Assembly (NCBI GenBank): GCA_003555335.1
Contig: PWHD01000021.1
Location: forward strand, 1-64,000
DNA: 64,000 bases
Reading direction: 5' to 3'
DNA from: Mollicutes bacterium
GTDB lineage: Bacteria; Bacillota_I; Bacilli_A; Izemoplasmatales; Izemoplasmataceae
How positions within the stretch are numbered: the first letter of the stretch is position 1; each line of letters starts with the position of its first letter. This document shows positions 33,669 through 42,549 of the stretch, piece by piece. The notes beneath the pieces were generated by a model. The model saw only the letters and a list, made by a program, of their open reading frames with translations, was not told the DNA's origin and ran no database searches. Position numbers and translations under genes: made by a program.

Positions 33669-33914
33669 CTACTCCAATGTGTGATGGGTCCCATCGCAAA
33701 AGGGTTGGTTACTCGTTCGTTTACAACCGCACAGATAAGCCTTTCCTTCTTTTTCAGCGGTGAACTTGACGGGTTTGAATGATGTCGCTTGATGCGATCC
33801 GTCACAATAAGGCTGGCCCTCACTGCGACCACAACGGCACCAATAATAGGTCTTGCCTTTTTCCAAGGATACTTCAAATGGTCCAACTTGTGCGATCTTA
33901 GCGTCTTCCTTCAT
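33669..33914 (-). CDS. double CDGSH iron-sulfur protein
   Basis: This is an 81-residue protein with two complete CDGSH motifs: CRCGRSEGQPYCDGSH (about 26-41) and CGCKRTSNQPFCDGTH (about 62-77). Each binds one [2Fe-2S] cluster through three cysteines and one histidine. Proteins with two such motifs are soluble and are thought to transfer electrons or clusters. GGGAGGT lies six bases before the ATG at 33914; the longer frame upstream has no ribosome site. It lies on the same strand as the flavodoxin gene just upstream, 81 bases away. Confidence 0.93.
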   Translation of the reverse strand: MKEDAKIAQVGPFEVSLEKGKTYYWCRCGRSEGQPYCDGSHQATSFKPVKFTAEKEGKAYLCGCKRTSNQPFCDGTHHTLE

Positions 33915-33995
33915 TAAATGACCTCCCGTTATACACGATAAACTCAAGATAATGAAATCGTGCCTACTGTTTGATCGAGGCAAGGCAATGTCTTT

Positions 33996-34514
33996 TCAAT
34001 CCTGACTGTCCGTCTCTTTTTTGAAATGGTGTTCGATGCCTTGGACAAACGCATCGATACTTTCTTCCTTGATTTTCACTTCACGCTTGTCCTTGCGCAT
34101 CTTCTCCTCGGAGACGGTCTTCATGATATAGCGGCCGAGCGGGCTTGCGTTTTCGAATCTGAACTCACCGCCGACATGACTCATAACCGAAACATGGTCC
34201 ATGACGGAAGCCGGGAAGGACATGCGCAGATATTTCTCAACATCCAGGTCGTGGTCGGCACCGACCACGAACATGTAGAGATGTTTTTTCTTGAGCAGAT
34301 CGCGATGTTTGTATACGAAATTTCGCATTAGTTTTCGGACATGTCCCATGTAGAGCGGCGCGCCGATGATGACGTGGTCAAAGATCTCGAGGTCCTCGGC
34401 TCGCGTATCTTTCTCGCATTTAAGACATAAGGGTGTCTTGAGTTTTCGACTGATCATATGGGCGATGTCACGCGTGACACCGGTTTTCGTTGTGTAGACC
34501 AGTAATACCTGCAT
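33996..34514 (-). CDS. flavodoxin-domain protein (HemG-like)
   Basis: This is a 172-residue flavodoxin-fold protein. It starts directly with the first strand and phosphate loop (VLLVYTTKTGVTRDIA), and IIGAPLYMGHVRK marks the flavin-site loop. The layout resembles the HemG/flavodoxin_5 group, which includes protoporphyrinogen oxidase, but no heme genes are nearby and the role is open. AAAGGA stands eight bases before the ATG. The long basic C-terminal tail (KMRKDKREVKIKEE) is not part of the usual core. It may share a message with the CDGSH protein, forming a small redox pair. Confidence 0.82.
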   Translation of the reverse strand: MQVLLVYTTKTGVTRDIAHMISRKLKTPLCLKCEKDTRAEDLEIFDHVIIGAPLYMGHVRKLMRNFVYKHRDLLKKKHLYMFVVGADHDLDVEKYLRMSFPASVMDHVSVMSHVGGEFRFENASPLGRYIMKTVSEEKMRKDKREVKIKEESIDAFVQGIEHHFKKETDSQD

Positions 34515-34557
34515 CGAGAATGTCCTTTCCAGCGCGATGCGCAGTGGTTAGTGTGGC

Positions 34558-34803
34558 TCAGTAGCCACGACGTGAAGCGATGATCTTGACGATTTCCGAA
34601 GTGACCCAGGTGACAAAAAGCCAAAGGAAAAAGACTGAAAAAATGTGTTGAAATGGAGCGAAAAACATCGCCGATAGCGATGTTAGCATCGCGATAAAGA
34701 CAAGAATCGCGACGGTCTCGTTTTCGCGTTCGTTTTCCTGACCGGAGATGTATCCGGCCACGACACCATAGATGACATGAAAAATATAGATGACATAAAT
34801 CAT
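34558..34803 (-). CDS. small membrane protein of unknown function
   Basis: I do not recognise this 81-residue protein. It has three hydrophobic segments, with a charged loop (GQENERENE) after the first. The ATG at 34803 is seven bases behind a strong AGGAGG; the longer frame starts upstream of that site. A TATAAT box lies further upstream near 34860. It precedes the flavodoxin gene on the same strand by 43 bases and may be in its operon. Confidence 0.65.
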   Translation of the reverse strand: MIYVIYIFHVIYGVVAGYISGQENERENETVAILVFIAMLTSLSAMFFAPFQHIFSVFFLWLFVTWVTSEIVKIIASRRGY

Positions 34804-34948
34804 AATGTTCCTCCTCTTTGCCCAATACACATCGGGTGACGTGCGTACTATATAAAATTATACTACAAATCGTGTCACTTAAAAATAGATAACGGGGATT
34901 TTATCGAGAAAAAGCGTATGGTTGTCGGTACCCTGAGAAAAATGGTTT

Positions 34949-36244
34949 TCAGACGATGCCCACACGCTTGTAGATGGCGTCGGTCGCTTTGAGGAAATGG
35001 GCGAGGTCGAAACAGTCTTCGAATACACCGTCACCGAGGATCGCGGGAATTCTGCCGTCTTTTTCAAGCAGCGCTTTGAAATCGCGGCGATGTTCATACG
35101 CCTCGATCGCCAGCGGCTGGATCATATCGTAGGCCTCCTCGCGAGAAAGACCTTCGGCGATCAAAGCGGAAAGGACACGTTGCGAATAGATCACCCCGTG
35201 GGTGAGGCCGATATTCTCAAGCATGCGTTTCTCATCGACCACAAGTTGCGAAAGCACCTTTCCATAACGATCAAGCATGTAATCAAGCAGCGTCAGTGCA
35301 TCGGGGATGACGACTCTTTCCACCGAGGAATGCGAGATGTCCCGTTCATGCCACAAGGCGACATTCTCGCCGACACTGTGCACATAACCGCGCATCATCC
35401 GCGCGCAGCCGCACATGTTCTCAGAGGCGATCGGGTTTTTCTTGTGCGGCATGGCCGAGGAACCTTTTTGTTTCTTGAAAAAGGCTTCGCTGACCTCCGA
35501 AACCTCGGTCCGCTGAAGATGCCTGACCTCGAGCGCGATCTGTTCGATGCCCGAAGCGATCAGCGAAAGAACATGCACATACTCGCTGTGGATGTCCCTG
35601 GGCAGAACCTGAGTCGAGATCGCCGCGCTACCGATGCCGAGGATTTCACAGGCGCGGTCCTGGATACGGGGCGGAAGATGGGCATGATTGCCGACCGCAC
35701 CTGAAAGTTTGCCCGTCTCGATTCTCTCGCGGACTGACTTGAAACGGGCCCGGTGCCGTTTGAAAATATCGGTCCACAAAGCGAATTTGAGACCGAAAAC
35801 AGTGATATCGGCGTGGATTCCGTGGGTTCTGCCGATACAAGGCGTATTCTTATACGCTTTCGCCTTCGTCTCAAGCACCGATAAGAAAGCGTCGAGACCG
35901 GCTTCGATCAGGTCGTTCGCCTTCTTCACAGTCAGTGCGAACGCCGTATCGACCACATCCGTGCTTGTGAGACCGTAATGGAACCACTGCTTCTCTTTGC
36001 CGAGGGTCTCGCCGAGTGCCCGTGTGAAGGCGATGACATCATGTTTCGTCTCTTCTTCGATTTCTTTGATCCGTGTCACATCCACGCGGGCTTTCGACCG
36101 GATTTCCCCGTGGACACCGTTTGGTATCATACCGGCTTCCTCAAGGGCCTCGAGTGCGGCCAGCTCGACCTGCAGAAAATGCTCATAGCGGGTCTTGTCT
36201 TCGAAAAGCACCGTCATTTTTTCACGGCTGTATCGTTTGATCAT
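34949..36244 (-). CDS. purB: adenylosuccinate lyase
   Basis: This is a 431-residue fumarase/aspartase-superfamily enzyme. The signature loop GSSAMPHKKNPI with the catalytic serine is present, as are GRTHG (substrate histidine) and the N-terminal YSREKM. It cleaves adenylosuccinate to AMP and SAICAR to AICAR, both with release of fumarate. GGAGTGATT lies before the ATG. It follows purA by 21 bases, so the two steps from IMP to AMP are encoded together, at the end of an operon headed by an FAD dehydrogenase gene. No clear terminator was seen after it. Confidence 0.96.
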   Translation of the reverse strand: MIKRYSREKMTVLFEDKTRYEHFLQVELAALEALEEAGMIPNGVHGEIRSKARVDVTRIKEIEEETKHDVIAFTRALGETLGKEKQWFHYGLTSTDVVDTAFALTVKKANDLIEAGLDAFLSVLETKAKAYKNTPCIGRTHGIHADITVFGLKFALWTDIFKRHRARFKSVRERIETGKLSGAVGNHAHLPPRIQDRACEILGIGSAAISTQVLPRDIHSEYVHVLSLIASGIEQIALEVRHLQRTEVSEVSEAFFKKQKGSSAMPHKKNPIASENMCGCARMMRGYVHSVGENVALWHERDISHSSVERVVIPDALTLLDYMLDRYGKVLSQLVVDEKRMLENIGLTHGVIYSQRVLSALIAEGLSREEAYDMIQPLAIEAYEHRRDFKALLEKDGRIPAILGDGVFEDCFDLAHFLKATDAIYKRVGIV

Positions 36245-36265
36245 CCAATCACTCCAATCGGTTTA

Positions 36266-37543
36266 TCAGAAGAATGTATCGAGCAAGACGGTCTGGTCGC
36301 GGCCGGGACCGACTGAGAAAAGGGCGATACCGACACCGACCAGGCGTGCGATTTCTTCAAGATAGTTCCTGGCGTTTTGCGGCAGGTCCTCGAATGTCTT
36401 CGCGCTCGAGATATCCCCGGTGAAACCAGGCATGCGGTTTAGCACGGGGCGACAGCGTTTCAGATCGTCGATGGAGGCGGGCACATGGTCGATGCGCTCA
36501 CCGTCCAGTTCATAGGCGGTGCAAAGTTTCAGTTCATCGACACCACTGAGCACATCGAGCAGCATGATCGCAAGATAATCGAAGCCGTTGATGCGCACCG
36601 CGTGACGCAAGGCGACCGTGTCGAGCCAGCCGATTCTTCTCGGCCGGCCGGTGGTCGTGCCGAACTCATTGCCGTTTTGCCTGATGGAATCGGCGGTATC
36701 ACCGGAAATCTCGCTCGGGAAAACGCCGCCGCCGACTCTCGTGGCATAGGCTTTGGTGATGCCTAGGACCTTGTGGACCGCTTTCGGGGGAATACCGACA
36801 TTGATGGGAATCGCAGCGGCGGTCGGCGAACTGCTGGTCACATAGGGGTAGGTACCGTGGTCAAGACAGAGCATGGTTCCCTGCGCGCCTTCGAAAAGGA
36901 CTTTGAGGTCTTTATCGATGGCATCGTTCACGACCGCGGCGCCATCACCGACATAAGGTCTCAGTCGGTCTTGGACAGGTTTGAACCGCTCGACGAGGTC
37001 GGTCTTGTCGAACGTTTCCATGCCTGCCGATTCAAGCAGAAAATTGATATGCGGCAAGACAACCGACAGGTGGGCGGCGAAACGTGCCGGGTCGCAGAAC
37101 TCGCCGATCCTGATGCCTCTGCGGGCGGCTTTGTCCATATAGGCCGGCCCGATGCCTTTCGCGGTGGTCCCGACCTTGTCTTTCTTTAGTGACTCATAGA
37201 AAGTGTCAAGCGCCTGATGATAGGGCAAAATCACATGAGCGCGGGCACAAATCACCAGGTTCTCACAGTCAAAGCCCTTCTCTTTCAGCATGTCGATCTC
37301 CTCAAGGAGCGAAAGCGGATTGATGACCATTCCGGCGGCGAGGAGGTTTTTGGTATCGGGTCTGAATATACCCGAGGGCACCAGATGGAGCGCGTATTTT
37401 TCTTTCCCGAAGACAATGGTGTGACCGGCATTGTCGCCGCCTTGGAATCTGACGACCAGATCGGCTTTCAGAGCGAGATAATCCGTGATCTTGCCCTTGC
37501 CCTCATCACCCCACTGTGCTCCGATGACTGCGAGTGTGCTCAT
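36266..37543 (-). CDS. purA: adenylosuccinate synthetase
   Basis: This is a 425-residue enzyme. GAQWGDEGKGKITD is the GTP-binding P-loop with its catalytic aspartate, and GGDNAGHTIVF with its histidine follows. GTTAKGIGPAYMDKAAR and TTTGRPRRIGWLD are further PurA marks. It joins IMP and aspartate using GTP to form adenylosuccinate. The ATG overlaps the stop of the upstream FAD dehydrogenase gene by four bases. Length and motifs are complete. Confidence 0.97.
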   Translation of the reverse strand: MSTLAVIGAQWGDEGKGKITDYLALKADLVVRFQGGDNAGHTIVFGKEKYALHLVPSGIFRPDTKNLLAAGMVINPLSLLEEIDMLKEKGFDCENLVICARAHVILPYHQALDTFYESLKKDKVGTTAKGIGPAYMDKAARRGIRIGEFCDPARFAAHLSVVLPHINFLLESAGMETFDKTDLVERFKPVQDRLRPYVGDGAAVVNDAIDKDLKVLFEGAQGTMLCLDHGTYPYVTSSSPTAAAIPINVGIPPKAVHKVLGITKAYATRVGGGVFPSEISGDTADSIRQNGNEFGTTTGRPRRIGWLDTVALRHAVRINGFDYLAIMLLDVLSGVDELKLCTAYELDGERIDHVPASIDDLKRCRPVLNRMPGFTGDISSAKTFEDLPQNARNYLEEIARLVGVGIALFSVGPGRDQTVLLDTFF

Positions 37544-38979
37544 GAGAGAACACCTGCCTTCTTAAGCAGACTTCTTGCGATATGAATACCGTTGGCACCG
37601 GCCTGGGCCAGGCCGCGGGTGATTCCCGCGCCGTCGCCGGCGAAATAAAGACCGCCTATGGTGCTTTCGAATGTTTCCGACAGTTCGGGTCTCGCGCTGT
37701 AGAACTTGGCTTCGACGCCGTAAAAAAGCGTGTGTTCCGACGCGATGCCCGGCGTGACCGTGTCAAGTGCCTCGATCATCTCGATCAGTGATTTCATAGT
37801 GTTATAAGGAAGCGCCAGTCCCAGATCCCCCGGGACCGCCTCCTTGAGCGTCGGGGTGACAAAGCCCGTACGCAGTTTCTGAGCACTTGTCGCGCTTCCT
37901 TTGAGCAAGTCACCGTAACGCTGGACGATGATGGAACCGCCCGAAAGCATGTTCGCCAGATGGGAGACTTTGTGGGCGAACTCATTCGGTTTGGTGAAGG
38001 GTTCTTCGAAACTGTGGGAGACAAGCAGGGCGAAGTTCGTGTTTTTGCTCCCTTTCGATTTGTCCTTGTAGGCGTGACCGTTTGCAATCATGGTTCCGCT
38101 GTGGTTCTCGATCACCACATGGCCGCTCGGATTCGAACAGAAGGTTCTGACCATGGTCCCGACACTCGTATGGAAGATGAATTTTCCTTCGTAGAGGTGA
38201 CGGTTGATTTCTTCCATGATCTCATCATTGGTTTCGACACGGACGCCGATATCGACCTGGTTGGAATGCTGCGGGATGCGCAGTTTCTTACAAAGGGCGG
38301 AAAGGAAACTCGCGCCGTCCCTTCCGGGCGCAAGCACGACATTCTTCGAGAAGAATTTCTTGAGGCCTTCTTTCTTGTGTTCGCAGACGATACCGCTCAC
38401 ACGGTCGTCCGTCACAATCACATCTTTCACCTCGTGGGCATAAAGCATGTCGACATCGTCTTTCATGTGCTCATAGATTCGCTTCAGGATGCCGATATTC
38501 TCCTCGGTGCCGAGATGGCGAACTTTCGCGCGAAGGAGTTTGAGGCCTTTGCCGAGCGCGCGTTTTTCGATTGCCTTGACCGCCTCGGTCGTGGGGTCGG
38601 TCAGTGATTCGCTCGCCCCATGGGACAGATTGATCTCATCGACATACCCGATCAGTGCTTCGACGGTATCCTTGTCGAGATAGTCGCCGAGCCAACCGCC
38701 GAACTCACTGGTGATGTTGAACTTGCCGTCGGAATAGGCCCCGGCGCCGCCGAAGCCACTTGTGATCGAGCAGGCGGGGTGACAGCCGCTGATGCCATCG
38801 CTTTTTTCGGGGCATTTGGTGCGTTTCCGCTTGAGTATCAGACACTCACGGTGATGGATGGCAAGCCCCTTGTCCACCAACAGGACCTTGAGTCCTTTGG
38901 CCTTCTTGGCGAGTTCGTAAGCGGTGAAGATGCCGGCAGGACCGGCACCGACGATGATGACGTCGTATGTTTGTTCCAT
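37540..38979 (-). CDS. NAD(P)/FAD-dependent dehydrogenase (COG2509-type)
   Basis: This is a 479-residue flavoprotein. It starts with the dinucleotide motif VIIVGAGPAGIFTAYELAKK, then shows a cysteine-rich segment (KRTKCPEKSDGISGCHPACS) and SGFGGAGAYSDGK. The C-terminus has the FAD motif GLYFAGDGAGITRGLAQAG. This group is widespread in anaerobic Bacillota; its substrate is unknown to me. AGGAGGG lies six bases before the ATG at 38979. Translation is coupled to purA by a four-base overlap. The leader holds a terminator hairpin just before the ribosome site, which suggests attenuation. Confidence 0.88.
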   Translation of the reverse strand: MEQTYDVIIVGAGPAGIFTAYELAKKAKGLKVLLVDKGLAIHHRECLILKRKRTKCPEKSDGISGCHPACSITSGFGGAGAYSDGKFNITSEFGGWLGDYLDKDTVEALIGYVDEINLSHGASESLTDPTTEAVKAIEKRALGKGLKLLRAKVRHLGTEENIGILKRIYEHMKDDVDMLYAHEVKDVIVTDDRVSGIVCEHKKEGLKKFFSKNVVLAPGRDGASFLSALCKKLRIPQHSNQVDIGVRVETNDEIMEEINRHLYEGKFIFHTSVGTMVRTFCSNPSGHVVIENHSGTMIANGHAYKDKSKGSKNTNFALLVSHSFEEPFTKPNEFAHKVSHLANMLSGGSIIVQRYGDLLKGSATSAQKLRTGFVTPTLKEAVPGDLGLALPYNTMKSLIEMIEALDTVTPGIASEHTLFYGVEAKFYSARPELSETFESTIGGLYFAGDGAGITRGLAQAGANGIHIARSLLKKAGVLS

Positions 38980-39001
38980 CTGAGCCCTCCTAAAATGTAA
39001 A

Positions 39002-39028
39002 AAGGTGCACCCATCTGAGGCACACCTT
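39002..39028 (-). terminator. terminator or attenuator in the leader of the FAD dehydrogenase-purA-purB operon
   Basis: On the minus strand AAGGTGTGC (from 39028) pairs with GCACCTT (to 39002) and is followed by TTTTT. The T run ends about 10 bases before the AGGAGGG site of the next gene, so no promoter fits between them. It either ends the nad operon or acts as an attenuator for a transcript started at 39074-39102. Confidence 0.65.
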
Positions 39029-39073
39029 GGGTTTCGGTCTGAATCCTTTACCAACCAAGCACACTACGGTTAA

Positions 39074-39102
39074 AGCATACCAAAACCGGGTGTCAAAATC
39101 AA
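39074..39102 (-). promoter_or_regulatory. candidate promoter of the FAD dehydrogenase operon
   Basis: TTGATT (39097-39102) and TATGCT (39074-39079) on the minus strand are 17 bases apart. It would give a leader of about 85 bases that contains the hairpin at 39002-39028. Confidence 0.5.
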
Positions 39103-39158
39103 TAAGTCAAGACGTTTTCACCGGCGGCTTAATTATAAAAAGTACGGTGAGGGTCGCG

Positions 39159-40655
39159 TCAGTCCAATCTGAAGTGACACCCCTTGCTTTCGGGGATCCT
39201 AAGTGCGTCATCGATAATCATGAGCGCGACTTCGACCATGTTCAAAGTCTCATAGTAACGAGGTGAATGATTCGGGTAGGAAAGCAGTTTATCCCGCATA
39301 TCTTGGATGCGGTGTTTCGCGGTTTCCAGGCCGTTTTTCTTGCGGACGATGCCGACTTGTTCCTCCATGACCATCCCTAGTTTCTTGCGAATCGGTGTGT
39401 AGTCGTAGTGATAGGTGTGCAGTTCGACCGCGAGCGGTTCCGGGGATGATCTCTTCTTCTCGGCCTTGTTGATATGGTTTGCGATTCTCCTGCCGAAGAC
39501 GACACACTCCAACAGTGAGTTCGCGGCGAGCCGGTTCGCCCCGTGGACGCCCGTCGAGGCGTTTTCGCCGACCGCATAGACATTGTCGATGCTGCTTAGC
39601 CCTTCAAGGTCGGTCTTGATGCCACCGATGTTGAAATGTTGCACCGGCGCGACCGGAATCAGGTCGTGGCCGAGAACAAAGCCCTGTTCCTTGCAGTAGG
39701 CGGTGATGGTGGGGAACCGGCTCGCAAGATAAAGGGGATCGAGGTGTCTCGTATCAAGGTAGACATGGTCGCTCCAGGTATCGTACATCTCCCTGAAAAT
39801 CGCCTGGGAGACGATGTCTCTGGGCGCGAGATCGCCTTGCGGGTGGTACTTTTCCATGAACGCCTCATTCTCGAAATTCCTGAGGATGGCGCCTTCCCCG
39901 CGCAGGGCTTCGGTGATCAGGAACTTCTGTTGCGTCTTTTTATCCTTGTGAAAGAAGGCGGTCGGATGGAATTGGATGAACGCCATCTTCTCAATCAGGC
40001 CGCCGGCTCTCGCGGTCATGGCGATGCCGTCTCCGGTCGCCACGGGCGCGTTGGTGGTCGATGCGTAGATCGCACCGAGGCCGCCGGTGGCGAGCACGAT
40101 ATTATCGGCGCTGATCACGGTCGTTTTTCCGTTTTCGTCCAAAGCGAGAAGTCCGGTGACCCGGCCGTCTTCCATGAGGAAGTCAACCGCGGTGGTCTGT
40201 TCGACGATGGTGATATTGGGGCGGTGGCGTGCCAGGGTCTGAAGTGCGTTGATCATGTCACGACCGGTGGCGTCACCGCCGCTATGGAGCACCCTCGAAC
40301 GGGTGTGGCCGCCTTCGCGGGTGGTCCTGATGTCGCCTTCTTTGTCCATGTCGAAAGCGACATTGAACGCCATCAGCTGTTCGATGTTCAGCTGGGCTTC
40401 CTCGACCAGCACACGGACCGCCTGTGGGTCGTTGGCATGGGATCCGGCAGTCAAGGTATCGCTGATATGGTCTTCAATGAGGGCTTTTTCCTGTTTCATC
40501 TCTGCGGCGATGCCACCCTGGGCGAGATTGGAGTTGCTTTCGGCGAGCGCGGTCTTGACCAGGATAAGAACCTCGCGGGAGGAATCGATCATGAGTGCGG
40601 TGTAAAGACCGGAGAGGCCGGCGCCGATGATGAGTGTGTCCGTTGCCCGGTTCAT
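39159..40655 (-). CDS. nadB: L-aspartate oxidase
   Basis: This is a 498-residue flavoenzyme. The FAD motif TLIIGAGLSGLYTAL opens the chain. SNLAQGGIA, the segment EGGHTRSRVLHSGGDATG with active-site residues, QFHPTAF and the C-terminal GVHGANRLAANSLLE are typical NadB marks. It oxidises L-aspartate to iminoaspartate, using oxygen or, without air, fumarate. It is the last gene of nadC-nadA-nadB and overlaps nadA by four bases, as fits two enzymes that pass on an unstable product. Confidence 0.96.
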   Translation of the reverse strand: MNRATDTLIIGAGLSGLYTALMIDSSREVLILVKTALAESNSNLAQGGIAAEMKQEKALIEDHISDTLTAGSHANDPQAVRVLVEEAQLNIEQLMAFNVAFDMDKEGDIRTTREGGHTRSRVLHSGGDATGRDMINALQTLARHRPNITIVEQTTAVDFLMEDGRVTGLLALDENGKTTVISADNIVLATGGLGAIYASTTNAPVATGDGIAMTARAGGLIEKMAFIQFHPTAFFHKDKKTQQKFLITEALRGEGAILRNFENEAFMEKYHPQGDLAPRDIVSQAIFREMYDTWSDHVYLDTRHLDPLYLASRFPTITAYCKEQGFVLGHDLIPVAPVQHFNIGGIKTDLEGLSSIDNVYAVGENASTGVHGANRLAANSLLECVVFGRRIANHINKAEKKRSSPEPLAVELHTYHYDYTPIRKKLGMVMEEQVGIVRKKNGLETAKHRIQDMRDKLLSYPNHSPRYYETLNMVEVALMIIDDALRIPESKGCHFRLD

Positions 40656-41569
40656 TTCGATTGGCTGAGCTCGAGCATGAGATCGAGGCTCTTCCTTGCC
40701 TTTGCGGCGACGGTCTCATCGACATGGATTTCGTGACTGTTCGTCGAAAGCGCATCATGAAGAAGGGACATGGTGGTCTTCTTCATGCTTCTGCAAAGCA
40801 GTTTGTCGGTCAGGACGACGAACCGCTTGTGGGGGGCCTTCTTTTTCATCTGGTGCAGGATGCCCTCTTCGGTACCGACGATGAGGGTCTCATAATCACT
40901 GTTGACGGCGAAATCGAGCAGCCCTTTCGTGCTGCCGGCGTAATCGGCGGTTTTGACAAGCTCGAGTGGCGCTTCGGGGTGGACGATGAAGGCCGCATCC
41001 GGGTACTGTGCCTTGGCGGCTCTGACGAGGTCCATGGTCAGATTGTTGTGGATGCAGCAGAATCCGGGCCAAAGGTCCAGGTCCAAGTCGTATTTGTCTT
41101 TCAGATAGCGCCCGAGGTTCTTATCCGGGACATAGAGTAGTTTTTCACCCTCGAAATGTCTGATGATCGCTTCCGCATTCGAACTGGTGACACAGACGTC
41201 GCTCAGGGCCTTGACCTCGGCGGTCGAGTTCACGTAACAGACGACCTTGCGGTCGGGATGTTCATCCTTGTATTTCGCAAGCGCCTCGGCGGTCACCTTG
41301 TCGGCCATCGGACAGCCGGCGTCTTTCGCCGGAAGGAGGACGGTCTTTTGCGGCGAGAGGATCTTCGCGGTCTCGGCCATGAAATGGACACCGCAGAAGA
41401 CGATCATGTCCGCATCGGTCTCGGCGGCGATTTTGGAAAGCTGATAGGAATCGCCGGTGAAATCGGCGATGTCCTGGATGTCGCCGGTCTGGTAGTAATG
41501 GGCCAGGATGACCGCGTTTTTCTCCTTTTTCAGGCGCAGTATCTCTTTTTCAAGTGACTTATCATCCAT
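40652..41569 (-). CDS. nadA: quinolinate synthase A
   Basis: This is a 305-residue [4Fe-4S] enzyme. The N-terminal AVILAHYYQTGDIQDIADF is the substrate-binding region. Three cysteine sites that would hold the cluster are visible: CGVHFMAE near the first domain or the AGCPMAD cysteine, the WPGFCCIHN cysteine, and LLCRSM near the C-terminus. It condenses iminoaspartate with dihydroxyacetone phosphate to quinolinate. Both neighbours overlap it, by four bases with nadB and by one base with nadC. The short form without extra domains is typical for Gram-positive lineages. Confidence 0.95.
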   Translation of the reverse strand: MDDKSLEKEILRLKKEKNAVILAHYYQTGDIQDIADFTGDSYQLSKIAAETDADMIVFCGVHFMAETAKILSPQKTVLLPAKDAGCPMADKVTAEALAKYKDEHPDRKVVCYVNSTAEVKALSDVCVTSSNAEAIIRHFEGEKLLYVPDKNLGRYLKDKYDLDLDLWPGFCCIHNNLTMDLVRAAKAQYPDAAFIVHPEAPLELVKTADYAGSTKGLLDFAVNSDYETLIVGTEEGILHQMKKKAPHKRFVVLTDKLLCRSMKKTTMSLLHDALSTNSHEIHVDETVAAKARKSLDLMLELSQSK

Positions 41570-42411
41570 TATCGGTCATCCTCTTCTTTCAAGAATCTGA
41601 GGCTGATGTTGAAGGCGAGCACCGAGTGGGTCAGCGCACCGACAGAGATGAAGTCGACACCGGACTCGGCCACGCTTTTGACGCGGTCCAAGGTCATATC
41701 GCCGCTGGCTTCGAGTTCTTTTTTCTTGTTGTTCAAACGGACGCATTCGCGCATCATGTCGGTTGACATATTGTCTAAGAGGATACGGTCGGCGCTGGTC
41801 TTGAGCGCTTCTTCGAACTGAGCGAGCGTCTCGACTTCGACCTCGATGGGCATATGTTCACCGTGTTTTTCCCTGAGGGTCTCGACGGCGCTCGTAAGGT
41901 CACCCGCGGCATTGATGTGGTTGTCTTTGATCAGCACCATGTCCGACAGGGAGAATCTGTGGTTTTCGCCGCCACCGGTCCTGACAGCCTGTTTGTCCAG
42001 AATCCGGAGGTTCGGTGCGGTCTTGCGGGTATCAAGTATCTTGCAGTCCGTGTGGCTGATGAGGTCCTGATACCCTTTTGTGGCGGTGCTGATGCCGCTC
42101 ATGCGCTGCATGAGGTTGAGGGCGGTCCGCTCGGCCTTGAGGATGCTTGCGGTGTCGCCCGCCACGGTGGCGATGGTGTCGCCGTTTTTGACAAAATCAC
42201 CGTCATTCATCAATGTCTTGTAGGTCAATGACGAATCGAGCAGCGTGAAGACGCGGCCACCGACTTCGGTGCCGGCGAGCACGCCATCGGCGCGTGCGAT
42301 GAGCTTGGCTTTGCTTTTTTGGTTCTCGAAAAGGGGATCGGTGGTGACATCGCCTTTCGGCATGTCTTCTTCGAGCGCCCTTCTGATGATGGTATCGATC
42401 GCTTCTTGCAT
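41569..42411 (-). CDS. nadC: nicotinate-nucleotide pyrophosphorylase (carboxylating)
   Basis: This is a 280-residue enzyme. ALEEDMPKGDVTTDPLF at the start, ALNLMQRMSGIST, DTRKTAPNLRILDKQAVRTGGGENHR and the late ASGDMTLDRV are conserved NadC segments with the phosphate-binding arginines and lysine. It turns quinolinate and PRPP into nicotinate mononucleotide, CO2 and pyrophosphate. AAGGAAG precedes the ATG at 42411; the longer frame upstream would start inside the promoter. It is the first gene of the de novo NAD operon. Confidence 0.96.
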   Translation of the reverse strand: MQEAIDTIIRRALEEDMPKGDVTTDPLFENQKSKAKLIARADGVLAGTEVGGRVFTLLDSSLTYKTLMNDGDFVKNGDTIATVAGDTASILKAERTALNLMQRMSGISTATKGYQDLISHTDCKILDTRKTAPNLRILDKQAVRTGGGENHRFSLSDMVLIKDNHINAAGDLTSAVETLREKHGEHMPIEVEVETLAQFEEALKTSADRILLDNMSTDMMRECVRLNNKKKELEASGDMTLDRVKSVAESGVDFISVGALTHSVLAFNISLRFLKEEDDR

Positions 42412-42441
42412 GGGGACACTTCCTTTTTTCCGATTTCTTTG

Positions 42442-42464
42442 ACACCAGTGATTATAACCGGTGT
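42442..42464 (-). promoter_or_regulatory. nad operon -10 box inside an inverted repeat (possible NiaR-type operator)
   Basis: The arms ACACC (42442-42446) and GGTGT (42460-42464) flank a TATAAT box (42451-42456, minus strand), about 31-46 bases before nadC. A repressor bound there would block RNA polymerase. NAD synthesis genes in Bacillota are often controlled by the niacin-sensing repressor NiaR, but I have not matched the repeat to its consensus. Confidence 0.45.
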
Positions 42465-42549
42465 ACCGCACAAAGTATAACATAACCGTAGACTTCAGGA
42501 CAATCTTTTTATGTGGTGTATCGCGGTTTCGGATGAGCTAGGGTTTGGT

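Noticed and set aside
39002..39102. T-box, purine or FMN riboswitch before the FAD dehydrogenase operon
   Set aside because: None of the conserved cores of these riboswitches is visible and the leader is too short for a T-box. Only an attenuator of unknown type is claimed.
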